64,000 nucleotides of DNA from Halostagnicola sp. A56 (GCF_000691505.1 NZ_JMIP02000017.1:310001-374000); one strand, 5' to 3'. Counted from the first letter of the stretch, positions 9,175-18,311 are shown. Numbers and translations: made by a program. The notes: generated from the letters alone by a model not told the origin.

Positions 9175-9225
9175 TCTCGGGACGCCCAATAGTCGCAGGA
9201 CGTTCGATAGTCTCGGGACGCAATC
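9172..9225. repeat. Three 18-bp tandem repeats at the end of the BNR gene
   Basis: Three imperfect copies beginning TAGTCTCGGGACG start at 9172, 9190 and 9208; the middle copy reads TAGTCGCAGGACG. The TAG of the first copy is the stop codon of the BNR gene. The rest of the 9175-9490 gap shows no gene except the iron-box-like site at 9464. Confidence 0.7.
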
Positions 9226-9463
9226 GAGATCCGTGAGTCGGGCGCGCAGTTCACGTTCGTCCGAGGCAAGGACTCCGCGCCACGGCGAGATCCGCCCGCT
9301 CAGGACACGGACTGACGGCCGGACCCGACGATCGACAGGTACTAGACGGGAGCGTCGCTAGATCCGGGTACTCGCGGAGACCCGCGTATCCGCTACCGGT
9401 CTACCTGTACGTCCCGTTCTAGCACGCCTGAACGCTCCGATACTCCGACGAATGTAAAGACAC

Positions 9464-9479
9464 TTTAGGCAAGCCAAAA
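9464..9479 (+). promoter_or_regulatory. DtxR/Idr-like iron-regulator box
   Basis: TTTAGGCAAGCCAAAA is an inverted-repeat site close to the TTAGG(N)4CCTAA-type boxes bound by haloarchaeal DtxR-family iron regulators. It lies 11 bp before the ATG of an iron-type substrate-binding lipoprotein, the expected place for repression in an archaeal promoter. Confidence 0.6.
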
Positions 9480-9490
9480 AATAAGAGGGC

Positions 9491-10210
9491 ATGTCCAAAA
9501 GCGGGAGCAACGACGACGAGACGCGCCGGCGTTCCGGGCGGGGATACGGGACGCGACACGGACGACGGAAGTTTCTCACTCTTGCCGGTTCGACGGCGGG
9601 CGCGCTCGCGCTCGCGGGATGTATCACCGAGGAGTCCGAGGAGTCGACGTATTCGCGGGACGAACCGATTCCGGATCCGAAGACGTACACGACTGACGAA
9701 CTCTTCAATTTCGACGAGTGGCGCAATTCCGGAGAGCTCATCGAGGACCGACCCACGGAGTACACCGGCCGCTCGATGCTCGACCTGCCGGACCTGCGTG
9801 GCGAACTAACGGTCTATCTCGGCGGCGGCGAGGGCGGTCTATACGAGAATCTGATGTGGAAGATCCAGCAGACGTACAAAGATTTCACTGTGAACGTCGA
9901 CAAAGCGTCCTCCTCGAATCTCGCGAACACGATTTCCGAGGAAGTCAACGCCGGCCAGAGTCCGGCGGACATCTTCTGGGCGATCGACGCGGGATCGATC
10001 GGGATCGTCGCAGAAAACGATGCGACGGTCGAACTCCCAACTCATCTCGTCGAAGATTTCCGTACGACCCCGAGCTTTCTCCTTGTATTCTGTAAGGCGA
10101 TCTCGAGACCGGGTTTTCGCGACGAACGATCGAGCCGAATCGCGACAAACGACTCGGGAATTGAAAGCCGTTCGCCGAGTTTTATACGGGTCTCGAGCGT
10201 GACCGTGTAG
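9491..10210 (+). pseudogene. Truncated Tat lipoprotein, iron-type ABC substrate-binding protein
   Basis: The N-terminus is a clear Tat lipoprotein signal (RRKFLTLAGSTAGALALAGC, lipobox LAGC). Residues about 95-190 match the first lobe of extracellular solute-binding proteins of the ferric iron type (LTVYLGGGEGGLYENLMWKI ... IFWAIDAGSIGIVAENDATV). After LPTHLVEDFRT the sequence stops resembling the family and reads into what looks like the promoter of the next gene, ending at 239 residues where the family has about 400. The second lobe, and any downstream permease and ATPase genes, are missing, so a deletion has probably removed them. The upstream DtxR-like box is retained. The product could still be lipidated but should not bind ligand. 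Confidence 0.72.
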
Positions 10211-10211
10211 T

Positions 10212-10985
10212 ATGGCAACCATTCGGACGGAGATCGACGAAGCCGAGTCTTACGCGACCGTCGTCATATCGAATCCGGACCGGAAAAACGCGGTGAGCGA
10301 GTCCGATACCGCGGAACTCGCGGCCGCGTTCCGCGAACTCGACGCGAACGATGAGGTTCGGTGTCTCGTCCTGACCGGCGCGGGCGAGGCCTTCTGTGCG
10401 GGCGCGGATCTCTCGAGCGTCGGCTCGACGCCGACGGCCGAATCCATCGACCGGGGGTTTCACGCCGCTGTCAAAGCCATCATGACCTGCTCGAAACCGG
10501 TGATCGCGAAGGTCGACGGGCCCGCGATCGGTGCCGGCGCGTCACTCGCAACGGCCTGTGATTTCGTCTACGCCGCCGAGTCCGCCCGCATCGGCTTTTC
10601 GTTCGCGAGCATCGGCCTGACCGCGGACACCGGCGCGACGTTCATCCTGCCGCGGCTAGTCGGCGTTCGCATCGCGACGGAGTTACTGATGAGCGGTGAC
10701 ATCCTCGCCGCCAGCGAGGCCGCCGATATCGGGCTCCTCACCGAAGTCGTGAGCGACGCGGATATCGACGACCGGGTTCACGAACGCGCGGCAACGCTCG
10801 CGAGCGGCCCGACCCGCGTCTACTCCTCGATTCGACGGCTCCTGCTCCGGTCGAACGCCAACACGCTCGAGGAGCAACTCGACCTCGAGGCGCGCGAGCA
10901 AGAGCGGATGTTCCACACGCAGGACATGATGGAAGGCGTCGCCGCGTTTACGGAAGACCGCGAGCCGGACTTCAGCGGACGATAG
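10212..10985 (+). CDS. Enoyl-CoA hydratase/isomerase family (crotonase)
   Basis: A 257-residue crotonase. The oxyanion-hole segments are seen in GEAFCAGADLSSVG (about 60) and VDGPAIGAGASLATACDF (about 100). The region IGLTADTGATFILPRLVG resembles PaaG-type isomerases, with no glutamate at the first catalytic position of true hydratases, so isomerase or another crotonase chemistry is as likely as hydration. It acts on acyl-CoA thioesters in the cytoplasm, in fatty-acid or aromatic catabolism. It begins one base after the stop of the truncated lipoprotein, which suggests the deletion junction brought it close. No other beta-oxidation gene is adjacent. Confidence 0.88.
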   Translation: MATIRTEIDEAESYATVVISNPDRKNAVSESDTAELAAAFRELDANDEVRCLVLTGAGEAFCAGADLSSVGSTPTAESIDRGFHAAVKAIMTCSKPVIAKVDGPAIGAGASLATACDFVYAAESARIGFSFASIGLTADTGATFILPRLVGVRIATELLMSGDILAASEAADIGLLTEVVSDADIDDRVHERAATLASGPTRVYSSIRRLLLRSNANTLEEQLDLEAREQERMFHTQDMMEGVAAFTEDREPDFSGR

Positions 10986-11055
10986 GGCTCTACCAGTTGC
11001 GGGATTCAGCGGACGAGAGCGGTTCCAACGTGGCGGATTTCGTTGGAGACAGCGA

Positions 11056-11445
11056 TCACTCGGCGAGCCACCGAAAACACCGCAGGTCGTCGTTCTCTAC
11101 GGTCGCGACGATCCGATCGTTTTCGTCGAGACACGGGTGCTCCGCCGCCGGGACGACGATCTGACCGACGGTCTGGGTGCCGTCCTCGAGTAAGATGACG
11201 ACGTGTTCGCCGTCGACGATGCGGTCGACGGTCGAAACGTACGACTCGGGCGGGTTCGCCGCCGACTCGGGAACGATGGGGATGTCCTCGCACCCGATTG
11301 TGGATTCTCGATGTTTTCCGATATCCGAACCCGCTCGCTTGGTATCGGTCGCGCTCACACTCGAGACGAGTGCGGCCGCGGCGGCGGTGCTCGAGCCGAT
11401 CGTTCGCAGGACGGTTCGGCGGTCGACTGTCGGTCGATCTACCAT
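11056..11445 (-). CDS. Tat-exported DUF3006-like protein
   Basis: A 129-residue protein when started at MVDRPTVDRRTVLRTIG, which gives a twin-arginine signal (DRRTVLR, then an Ala-rich core); an upstream ATG at 11517 would place 24 unlikely residues before it. The mature part STVDRIVDGEHVVILLEDGT ... VVPAAEHPCLDENDRIVATVE resembles DUF3006, a small beta-rich domain whose function is unknown and which often accompanies exported metallo-beta-lactamase proteins. There is no lipobox Cys, so it is likely secreted or held by the signal segment. It is convergent with the crotonase gene. Confidence 0.65.
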   Translation of the reverse strand: MVDRPTVDRRTVLRTIGSSTAAAAALVSSVSATDTKRAGSDIGKHRESTIGCEDIPIVPESAANPPESYVSTVDRIVDGEHVVILLEDGTQTVGQIVVPAAEHPCLDENDRIVATVENDDLRCFRWLAE

Positions 11446-11629
11446 GGGCTCGTTGGCCGCGGAATGGTATATAAACGGTCGGCCGGTCTCGGTAACCGAC
11501 CTCGAGCACCCCCTCACGAGCCGGGCTCGAGTATCGACCTCTCGAATCGATCTCTCAACTCGAAGGCGAGAAAGGACCCGCTGATGGCCGGCTATACGCT
11601 TAAGCGGCCGCGGGACCTACTCCGCGGCG

Positions 11630-11794
11630 ATGTCCCGCACGACGTATCGGTGTCCGTGTGGCGCGATCCTCGAGTACAAGCAAGACCTCGTCTCCGATCG
11701 CGGAACCACGGGGCGGACGTGGAAGTGCAAGCAGTGTGCGACGCCCGTTCCCGGGATCGTCGCCGAGAAGATCGGCCACCAGCATCCGTCCTGA
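11630..11794 (+). CDS. Small zinc-ribbon protein (54 residues)
   Basis: A short gene starting MSRTTYRCPCGAILEYKQDL and ending AEKIGHQHPS. It has CPCG (an archaeal CxC half-site) and CKQC about 22 residues later, enough for one zinc ribbon. Haloarchaea encode many such tiny zinc proteins, some of which affect motility or biofilm, but this one is not recognised. Its codon use (strong G/C third positions) fits a real gene. It is convergent with the MATE gene. Confidence 0.65.
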   Translation: MSRTTYRCPCGAILEYKQDLVSDRGTTGRTWKCKQCATPVPGIVAEKIGHQHPS

Positions 11795-11874
11795 ACCGTC
11801 TCGGTCGTTCTCGATCTCTGCTCGGCGCGCGTGTCGCGGCGAAACGAGACGACGCTATCGGCGGTGCGAGCGGC

Positions 11875-13598
11875 CTAGTCCTCCATCAGTTCCGGGCGGG
11901 CCGTCGGATCGGGGTCGTCGATGTACCGGTTTCGCCAGGTTCCGCGGGCAAACCAGCCGACGCCGACGATCGCCCCCAGGACGTTCCCGACTGCCATCCC
12001 GATCCAGATGCCGGTGGCGCCCATATCGAAGACGAACACGAGGACGAAAACGCTCGAGACCCGACCCACCCAGAGGGTCAGAATCGAGAGAACCATGCTG
12101 TCTTCGTGTTTCCGGCACCCCTGAACGCGCCGAGGATTACCTGCGAGACGCCGATGAAGGCGAACTCGACCGAACGAATCTGGACGTACTCGACGCCCAG
12201 CGCGATGGTTTCGGGCGCGTCTTCGACGTCGCCGAGGAACGCGCTGACGATCGGTTCGGTGAACGTGACCGCGACCACGGCGACGAGGATCATCACCCCG
12301 GCACCGGTCGTCGCGGCCAGTCGCACGGCGCGTCCCGCTCGATCCGCCCTGTCCGCGCCGAGGTTCTGCCCGACGACGGTATCGATGGCCCGCCCGAGTC
12401 CCATCGCCGGGAGAAAGACCAGCGAGATGAGTCGGTTTCCGAGGCCGTAGGCGGCGACGACTGGCGGCGCGAACGTGACGACCATCGCGGTCAGAGAGAT
12501 CATCGCCAGCGCGCTCGTCGACTGTTCGACCATGCTCGGAACGCCCAGACGGACGATGTCCTCGATGAACTCGAGATCCGGTCGGAGGTGCTCGAGCGAA
12601 ACCGTCGGACCGCGGGTCGTTGCGAACAGGATCCAGAGTCCGACGAGCGTCGCCGCGCCGCGGGCGGCGATCGTCGCGATGGCCGCACCTTCGATCCCCC
12701 AGCCCGAAAAGCCGGTCGCAGCGTAGACCGCGGCTTCGAAGCCCGCGAAATCCAACGCACCGATGACGGGGAGGGCCTCGAGCCAGCCGACCAGCGGATT
12801 GCTATCGAAGCCGAAGATGAAGACCGGATCGAGGACGACGTTGACGGCGACAGAGATGACCATCACGAGCATCGGCGTTCGCGTATCGCCGTAGCCCCGC
12901 ATGAGCGCCGAGAAGACGAAGAACCCGAACATCAGCGGCATCCCGAGGAAGATGATCTCCATGTAGTCCGCTGCGAGCGGGACGACCGCAGCCGCCGTCT
13001 CTGGATCGCTCGGCAGAACGTCGAGGGCCGGCCGCGTGTAGAAGTAGCCGGCGATCCCGATCACGACCGAGAGGATGGCGACGAACGAGACCGTTTGGCC
13101 CGCGACCAGTCCCGCCGACCGGTTTCCTTTCGCACCGATGTACTGGGCGACGAGGATCGCCCCCGCGGTCGTAAACCCGCCGGCGATCGCGATCAGGAGG
13201 AAGATAAGCGGAAACGCGAGGCTGATCGCACCGACCGCGTCCGCCGAGAGCCGACCCAGATAGAGCGTATCGACGACGTTGTAGGTGACCTGCAGCAACT
13301 GAATGACGACGATCGGCCACGCCAAGTGAAAGAGCGGCTCGATGAGCGACCCCTCCGTGATCGAACTCGAGGGGGTAAACGGAACGCTCGAGTCGCTTTC
13401 CTCTCGTTCCGTGTTCGAGTCGCCTCCCGTTGGCTCCGTATTTGGGTCGCTTTTCGCTCGTTTCGCATCCGGTTCGACTTCGTCCTGTTCCGTATCCGGT
13501 TCCGAGAGCGAATCGTCTGTCGACGGATCGTCGTCCGATGGAGAGTCGTCCGCTCCTCGAGACGGACTATCGTCTGGATCGCGGGGATCGTCGGGCAC
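11875..13598 (-). pseudogene. MATE-family multidrug/Na+ exporter, frameshifted
   Basis: The frame 12078-13598 encodes an acidic, low-complexity N-terminal tail of about 85 residues followed by the twelve-helix MATE (DinF-like) transporter. It breaks after GAFRGAGNTKTA, where the next residues (WFSRF) do not fit. The continuation MVLSILTLWVGRV ... PELMED is found in another frame (stop at 11875). One missing base near 12096-12098 (ACAGC-ATGG) restores a 574-residue protein with the normal last two helices. MATE exporters use Na+ or H+ gradients to expel cationic drugs. Either the gene is newly inactivated or the base was lost in sequencing; no other damage is seen. Confidence 0.85.
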
Positions 13599-13687
13599 TG
13601 ACCCGACAAACGAACGGCGAGGTGATCAATATTTTGAAGTGCCCGCGGTGCCCGCCAGTCGGTTCGGCGCGTATTCCTCGTCGGGAG

Positions 13688-14587
13688 TTACTCCTCTCGA
13701 GGTACTTCGTGGCGGCCGAACCCGTAGCGGAGCCGACTCGCGAGTCGTCGCGAGAATCGGCCGTCGTCGGCCCGCGAGCCGAACCGTTCGGAAAGCGCCG
13801 TGTAGATCAGCGGCACTGGAACCTCCTGCTCGAGGCCCTCCTGAACCGTCCAGGTGCCGGTCGAACCGCCCTCGACCCGATCCGCGACGTCTCCCAGATC
13901 CGTCCCCTCCTCGCGGAACGCCTCCTCGCAGAGTTCGAGCAGCCACGAGCGGATCACCGCACCGTTGTTCCAGACGCGAGAGACGTCCTCGAGATCGAGA
14001 TCGTAGCGACCCTCATGGAGGAGTTCGAACCCTTCGCCATAGGCCTGCATCAGCGCGTACTCGACGCCGTTGTGGACCATCTTCACGTAGTGGCCCGAAC
14101 CCGCGGGACCCATGTGGCCGTGGCCGTCGGGGCCGGTCGCGACCGCGTCGAAGATCGACTCGAGTTCCGCGTAGGCCTCGGCCGGACCGCCGACCATCAG
14201 CGAGAAGCCGAGTTCCGCGCCTGCGGGGCCACCGGAGGTGCCACAGTCGAGGTACGCCGCGGGGCAGGACTCGGCGCGTCGAACCGAGTCCTGAAACTTC
14301 GAGTTGCCGCCGTCGACGACGATATCGTCGGCCTCGAGGTGCGACTCGAGTTCCTCGAGCGTCGCGTCGACGGCCGCGCCGGCGGGGACCATCAACCAGA
14401 TCCGTTTCGCTCCCTCGAGTTGCTCACAGAGGTCATCGATCGAATCAGCGGGATCGGCGCCCGCCTCCGCGGCCGCCGCGACCGCCTCCTCGTCGAGGTC
14501 GAACGCGACCACGTCGTGTCCAGCAGCGAGTACCCGATCGACCACGATCTGACCCATCCGTCCGAGTCCGATTACGCCCAGTTGCAT
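13688..14587 (-). CDS. gnd: 6-phosphogluconate dehydrogenase, decarboxylating (NAD type)
   Basis: A 299-residue enzyme oxidising 6-phosphogluconate to ribulose 5-phosphate and CO2, the oxidative pentose phosphate route used by haloarchaea. The start MQLGVIGLGRMG places the Rossmann loop GLGRMG at residues 7-12. Signature segments are VDGGNSKF, DCGTSGGPAGAELG and GSGHYVKMVHNGVEYALMQ, where the Lys and His-Asn pair bind substrate. The length is that of the short NAD-preferring GndA class rather than the 470-residue form. The longer open frame up to 15145 is a read-through without homology. It lies downstream of the TM-anchored protein at 14710 on the same strand. Confidence 0.94.
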   Translation of the reverse strand: MQLGVIGLGRMGQIVVDRVLAAGHDVVAFDLDEEAVAAAAEAGADPADSIDDLCEQLEGAKRIWLMVPAGAAVDATLEELESHLEADDIVVDGGNSKFQDSVRRAESCPAAYLDCGTSGGPAGAELGFSLMVGGPAEAYAELESIFDAVATGPDGHGHMGPAGSGHYVKMVHNGVEYALMQAYGEGFELLHEGRYDLDLEDVSRVWNNGAVIRSWLLELCEEAFREEGTDLGDVADRVEGGSTGTWTVQEGLEQEVPVPLIYTALSERFGSRADDGRFSRRLASRLRYGFGRHEVPREE

Positions 14588-14709
14588 ACCGGAGGCTGGA
14601 CGGGCAGGGGAGGTAGTGGTTGTGATTCGACCGCGGCGCTGGTGAGACGATCGATCGCCAAAAGGAAGTCGAAACCCGCTCGAACGACGGCCACCGCGGT
14701 GTCGAGTCC

Positions 14710-15138
14710 CTACTGCATGGGCGTCTCGAGGCGCGCCCAGCCGATCGCGTCGAGGACGACGACCCGACCATCGTACCAGACGTAGACGCCGTTGTATCCG
14801 TCCGACCGCCCTTCGTGGTACGGAAGCGAGTCGCGGATCGCGTCGACGACCGACCAGGCGCCGTCGCGTTCGATCGTGACGTGTTCCCACTCCTCTCGAG
14901 CGTCGTTTCGAATCGCTCGACGGATCGCCTTTTTCGCGCCCGGGATATCGTGGAGCGAGCGGCTCGAGGCGTCGATAACGGTCGCGTCGACGGGTACGTC
15001 GTCGACCACGCGTGCCCCGAGGTCGGCTTTCGAGCGCGCGGCGGCGGTGCTGGATCGACCCGACCGTAACACGTAGCCGGCGACAGCAGCAGAGCCGACG
15101 ACGAGCGCGGACAGTGCGACGTCTTTCCCCCTGATCAT
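14710..15138 (-). CDS. Hypothetical protein with one N-terminal membrane segment
   Basis: A 142-residue protein not assigned to a family. Residues 7-25 (VALSALVVGSAAVAGYVLR) form one hydrophobic helix, followed by a basic stretch and then a soluble domain of about 90 residues ending SDGYNGVYVWYDGRVVVLDAIGWARLETPMQ. It is likely membrane-anchored with the soluble part on one side. It is upstream of gnd on the same strand (122 bp gap), but a shared role is not evident. The start MIRGKDVALS is the ATG nearest an AT-rich promoter region. Confidence 0.65.
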   Translation of the reverse strand: MIRGKDVALSALVVGSAAVAGYVLRSGRSSTAAARSKADLGARVVDDVPVDATVIDASSRSLHDIPGAKKAIRRAIRNDAREEWEHVTIERDGAWSVVDAIRDSLPYHEGRSDGYNGVYVWYDGRVVVLDAIGWARLETPMQ

Positions 15139-15272
15139 CGTTCACTACTGTATAGCAATCAACTAAGTATCTTTCGTCGGAATATGTCCGATTGATAATT
15201 CTTCGGGCCGGAAAGCAGACATGCGTCAGACGACGTTCAGGGAAACGAACAATTATTGGATCCGGACGGAAC

Positions 15273-15737
15273 TCACACGAAGCGGGCGATGCCGCCCGTG
15301 AGCGCCCCCGCGACGAGGAGCAACGCCACGCTGACGATCGCCGCTGCGCGGAATAACGGAAGCGCGTCTCGAGCAGGTTCGCGGAGTTTCTTGCCGTTGA
15401 GACCGGACTCGAATCGCTTGGTAGCGACTTCGACGAGTGCGGTGAGCACGAGCCAGAGCGCGACCATCAGGAGGACGAGTCGACCCCGAAGCGAGAAGAA
15501 CAGGGTATTTGAATCGTAGACGACGGCCGCGAGGTGGCTCCCCGAAAGAAAGAGCACGAGCGAGCTGGTTCGCGAAATTGTCGCGAGCTTTCCCGAGATG
15601 GTCTCGAGCGGTGCCGTGGAATTGAAGGCGCCGTCTCGAGCCAGCGGAACGACGACGAACGCGACGTAAAAGACGCTACCGGCCCACAGCGCGGCGAAGA
15701 CGAGGTGTGCCGTTCGTGCGAGAAGAACGTCGACCAT
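15273..15737 (-). CDS. CopD-like integral membrane protein
   Basis: A 154-residue protein with four predicted helices: LVFAALWAGSVFYVAFVVV, SSLVLFLSGSHLAAVVY, LVLLMVALWLVLTALV and AAIVSVALLLVAGALTGGIA. The first helix resembles the opening helix of CopD/YcnJ-type domains (HLVFAALWAGSVFY), which are linked to copper handling, but the protein is only a minimal version and the link is weak. The longer reading frame upstream lies over the AI-2E gene and is rejected. It is 26 bp downstream of the AI-2E transporter on the same strand, so the two may form an operon. Confidence 0.7.
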   Translation of the reverse strand: MVDVLLARTAHLVFAALWAGSVFYVAFVVVPLARDGAFNSTAPLETISGKLATISRTSSLVLFLSGSHLAAVVYDSNTLFFSLRGRLVLLMVALWLVLTALVEVATKRFESGLNGKKLREPARDALPLFRAAAIVSVALLLVAGALTGGIARFV

Positions 15738-15763
15738 ACGATACTGGTTAGACAGCGAGCCTA

Positions 15764-16933
15764 TCAGGGTTCCGACTTTCGCTCGAGCGGCTTCGAACGC
15801 CTCTCGGAAGGGGTCTCCGCGGTCGGCTCCCCGCCTCGAGAGGCGTACTCCCGGAGCCGCGCCTGTCTCGTCCCGGGTTCCTCGCCCGAGAGCACGTAGG
15901 GGACGAGGACGTACGTCGCGTTGATGACGAGAATGAGGACGATCGGGAGCAAGAAGAGCCCGTAAAACCCGAACACAACCGGGCCGACGACGTACGACAC
16001 GAGCAACATCCCGGTGTGGGTCTGGTCGCCGCTGATGTGCGCTCTGATGAAAAAGTCGGGGATGAAATCGACGACGACGGCGCTGACGGCGAGCAAGACG
16101 CCGACCGGAACGAGCAACGACGGGTCGCCGGAGATCCACGCGTTCGCGGCGAGTACGGCGGTGACCGGCAGGTAGACGAGCTTTATGCCGACGACCGGGA
16201 TGAGACTCCCGACGCCGGCAAGCGCCCCGAGCAGTTCCGGAAACGGCACCGCGACGGCTGCCGGCGCGACGAAGTTGTACGCATAAAAGGTGGCGACACC
16301 GACGATCGCGGTGACGAACACGTTGACGATGTTGCCGAAGAGCGTCATCGACAGCTCCGGATCGACGGCGTGGACGTACTCGCCCATCACGCCGGAGTCG
16401 TCGAAGCGCTCGAGGAGCCACGAGACGAATCGCGGCCCGTCGACGAGCATGTAGTAAGTCAGGACGACGAGGATCAGCAACTGGACGAACGCGCTACTCA
16501 GGACGCCGGCCGCGCCGAGAACGCTCACGCCGATCACGCTGAGCGACGATTGTGAGATCGCTCCGGAGAGGATCGACTGGAGTTCTTCGAAGTCGCCGAC
16601 GCCGACGCGCTCGAGCGTCTCGACGAAGGCTGGCCCGTGGACATCGTAGACCTCGAGGATCGACTGGGCTTCGAGCGCGACGATGGCGATCGTATAGCCG
16701 ACCAGGAGAACGAGCGGAACGCCGAAAAGCACCAGCGCGAGCCCCGCTCGCAGACGGCGCGGGAGGGCAAAGCGTTCGAGCGAGCGGAAGATCGGGCGAA
16801 CGGCGTAGTACAGAAAGACCGAGAAGACGAGGACCGCGATGAATCGGACGGCGACGTAGGCGACGACCGCGAAGAGTGCGAGAACGAGTACTCCGACGCC
16901 CACCCGGCGGGCGAAGGGGCGATCGAATTCCAT
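15764..16933 (-). CDS. AI-2E/PerM family membrane transporter
   Basis: A 389-residue polytopic membrane protein with the paired helices typical of the family, including VLTYYMLVDGPRFVSWLLERF and the conserved IPVVGIKLVYLPVTAVL, which matches the G-x-P-x-x-G-x-x region of AI-2E exporters. Members export autoinducer-2, Na+/H+ or other solutes; haloarchaea do not make AI-2 by a known route, so the substrate is unknown. It precedes the CopD-like gene. The charged last 35 residues (SGEEPGTRQARLREYASRGG...) form a cytoplasmic tail. Confidence 0.88.
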   Translation of the reverse strand: MEFDRPFARRVGVGVLVLALFAVVAYVAVRFIAVLVFSVFLYYAVRPIFRSLERFALPRRLRAGLALVLFGVPLVLLVGYTIAIVALEAQSILEVYDVHGPAFVETLERVGVGDFEELQSILSGAISQSSLSVIGVSVLGAAGVLSSAFVQLLILVVLTYYMLVDGPRFVSWLLERFDDSGVMGEYVHAVDPELSMTLFGNIVNVFVTAIVGVATFYAYNFVAPAAVAVPFPELLGALAGVGSLIPVVGIKLVYLPVTAVLAANAWISGDPSLLVPVGVLLAVSAVVVDFIPDFFIRAHISGDQTHTGMLLVSYVVGPVVFGFYGLFLLPIVLILVINATYVLVPYVLSGEEPGTRQARLREYASRGGEPTAETPSERRSKPLERKSEP

Positions 16934-17057
16934 ATCCCACTGTAAGGCAGGTGGAGTATTTCACTCTCCCGACTGGTCACGACCAGAGTTCCAACGCGCG
17001 AACGGGACCCCATCACGCATTCGAGTCGCATTCGAGCGTGCGAACGCCGGTCGAGAG

Positions 17058-17771
17058 TCACCCTCGAGAGCCGGCGCGAATCCGCGCTACGTCGAGACGG
17101 CCGTAGTGCCAGAGCGTCCCCGTCAGTCCCGCGTCGGCGATTCGTCGTCCGGAGCTCTCGGCGAGCACGCGAGCGCAGTAGCCCGTGTCGTACGAGCGGG
17201 CCAGCCGTCGACTGAACGCCGTATCCTCGTTGGGCACGTTCGGAAAGCCGCCGACGTCGCGGTAGGCGTCCCGGCGAACGAAACAGTTGAAGCCGGGGAG
17301 GATCGGCAACTCGAGGCGCGGGAAGATGTGGTTGATCGTCGCCTCCATCAGCTTCGCCCGGTAGGGCCCCGTGATCCGACAGGCCGAACTGGCCCCGGCC
17401 ACGCCCTCGGTTTCGACGTACCCGAGCATCGCCGTCAGATAGTTCGCCCGGACACGCGTATCGGCGTCGACGAACGCCAGCCAGTCGCCGGTGGCGTAGT
17501 CTGCGCCGAGATCTCGGGCGGGGCCGATGCCGGAACCGCCGTCCGAAACGACCGTCACGTCGTACTCGCGTGCGATGGCGGCCGTCCCGTCGGTCGATCC
17601 GCCGTCGACGACGATCACCTCGTACGCGTAGGCGGTATCCAGGCCGACGATACTCGAGAGGGTCCCGCGGATGTACTCGGTCTCGTTTCGCGCGGGGACG
17701 ACGAAGCTGACGACCGGCTCGAGGGATTCGCCTCGCGAACCCCTCCCAGCGGTCGTCTCACTCGCACTCAT
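17058..17771 (-). CDS. Family 2 glycosyltransferase
   Basis: A 237-residue GT2 enzyme. It opens with VVSFVVPARNETEYIRGTL (the nucleotide-sugar fold), has VDGGSTDGTAAIA, the metal-binding DxD as FVDADTRV (about 105-112) and the late acidic motif PNEDTAFSRRLAR near the acceptor site. There are no membrane helices, so it probably acts at the inner face of the membrane or in the cytoplasm on lipid or protein glycans. Donor and acceptor are unknown; no other glycan gene is nearby. A short direct-repeat block lies upstream (17807-17877). Confidence 0.88.
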   Translation of the reverse strand: MSASETTAGRGSRGESLEPVVSFVVPARNETEYIRGTLSSIVGLDTAYAYEVIVVDGGSTDGTAAIAREYDVTVVSDGGSGIGPARDLGADYATGDWLAFVDADTRVRANYLTAMLGYVETEGVAGASSACRITGPYRAKLMEATINHIFPRLELPILPGFNCFVRRDAYRDVGGFPNVPNEDTAFSRRLARSYDTGYCARVLAESSGRRIADAGLTGTLWHYGRLDVARIRAGSRG

Positions 17772-17806
17772 CGATTGAGACTCTCATCGCGTGCGTTGTA
17801 ATTGTT

Positions 17807-17877
17807 GTCTATGCGACCGTTGTACTGTCGTCTACGCGACCGTTGATCCGATTGTCTCTGTGCCGTTGATCCGGTGT
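17807..17877. repeat. Imperfect 23-24-bp direct repeats upstream of the GT2 gene
   Basis: GTCTATGCGACCGTTG (17807) recurs as GTCTACGCGACCGTTG (17830), and a third, more distant copy starts at 17854. CCGTTGATCCG is shared by the second and third copies. The remaining part of 17772-18104 shows a TATA-like TTTTATA near 17941 but no convincing gene. Confidence 0.55.
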
Positions 17878-18104
17878 GCAGGGTGAGTCCGCGACCGCTG
17901 AGTGATTCCGAACCGCTTCACCGGCGAGGTATATCATGAACTTTTATACTGATCGGGCCAGAAAGAGGGAGTACAGATGTCGGTCGTACACGTACCACGG
18001 TGACACTTCTCCTGCAGACGATTCTCGAGCCAGTTCAGCGCACGACGGCTTCCAGCGTCCGACCGTCGTTCAACACACCGAATCACACCCAGCATCCGAC
18101 CGAC

Positions 18105-18311
18105 ATGAGCACACAAAACTTGCAAACGCAGACGACGCGAATCCAGAACCGAACACCGACCACACCCGGCCGCCGAGCGACTCGAGATCGGGCCACCCCA
18201 ACCGAACGCGTTCAACGGACGTTCTGTCCGCAGAACCGAACCCGCCTCGAGAACCTGATCGACGACTGTAACTCCGCGTTCGTCACGCCGACCTCGAGCG
18301 AGTCCGAATAA
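18105..18311 (+). CDS. Small Arg/Thr-rich protein, unknown
   Basis: A 68-residue open frame starting MSTQNLQTQTTRIQNRTPT and ending DCNSAFVTPTSSESE. It is rich in Arg, Thr and Gln, unusual for a haloarchaeal protein, although the acidic C-terminus and two Cys look more typical. A TTTATA-like element lies about 160 bp upstream. I do not recognise a family. It could be real or a chance frame; codon third positions are moderately G/C rich. Confidence 0.35.
   Translation: MSTQNLQTQTTRIQNRTPTTPGRRATRDRATPTERVQRTFCPQNRTRLENLIDDCNSAFVTPTSSESE

Noticed and set aside
11658..13601. 647-codon open frame on the plus strand opposite the MATE gene
   Set aside because: Low-complexity Arg/Asp product typical of antisense frames; the MATE protein is clear.
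13342..14785. Long plus-strand frames opposite gnd
   Set aside because: Arg/Pro-rich shadows without homology; gnd on the minus strand is well supported.
14588..15145. N-terminal extension of gnd up to 15145
   Set aside because: The extension reads through the oppositely framed gene at 14710 and lacks homology; MQLGVIGLGRMG is the proper start.
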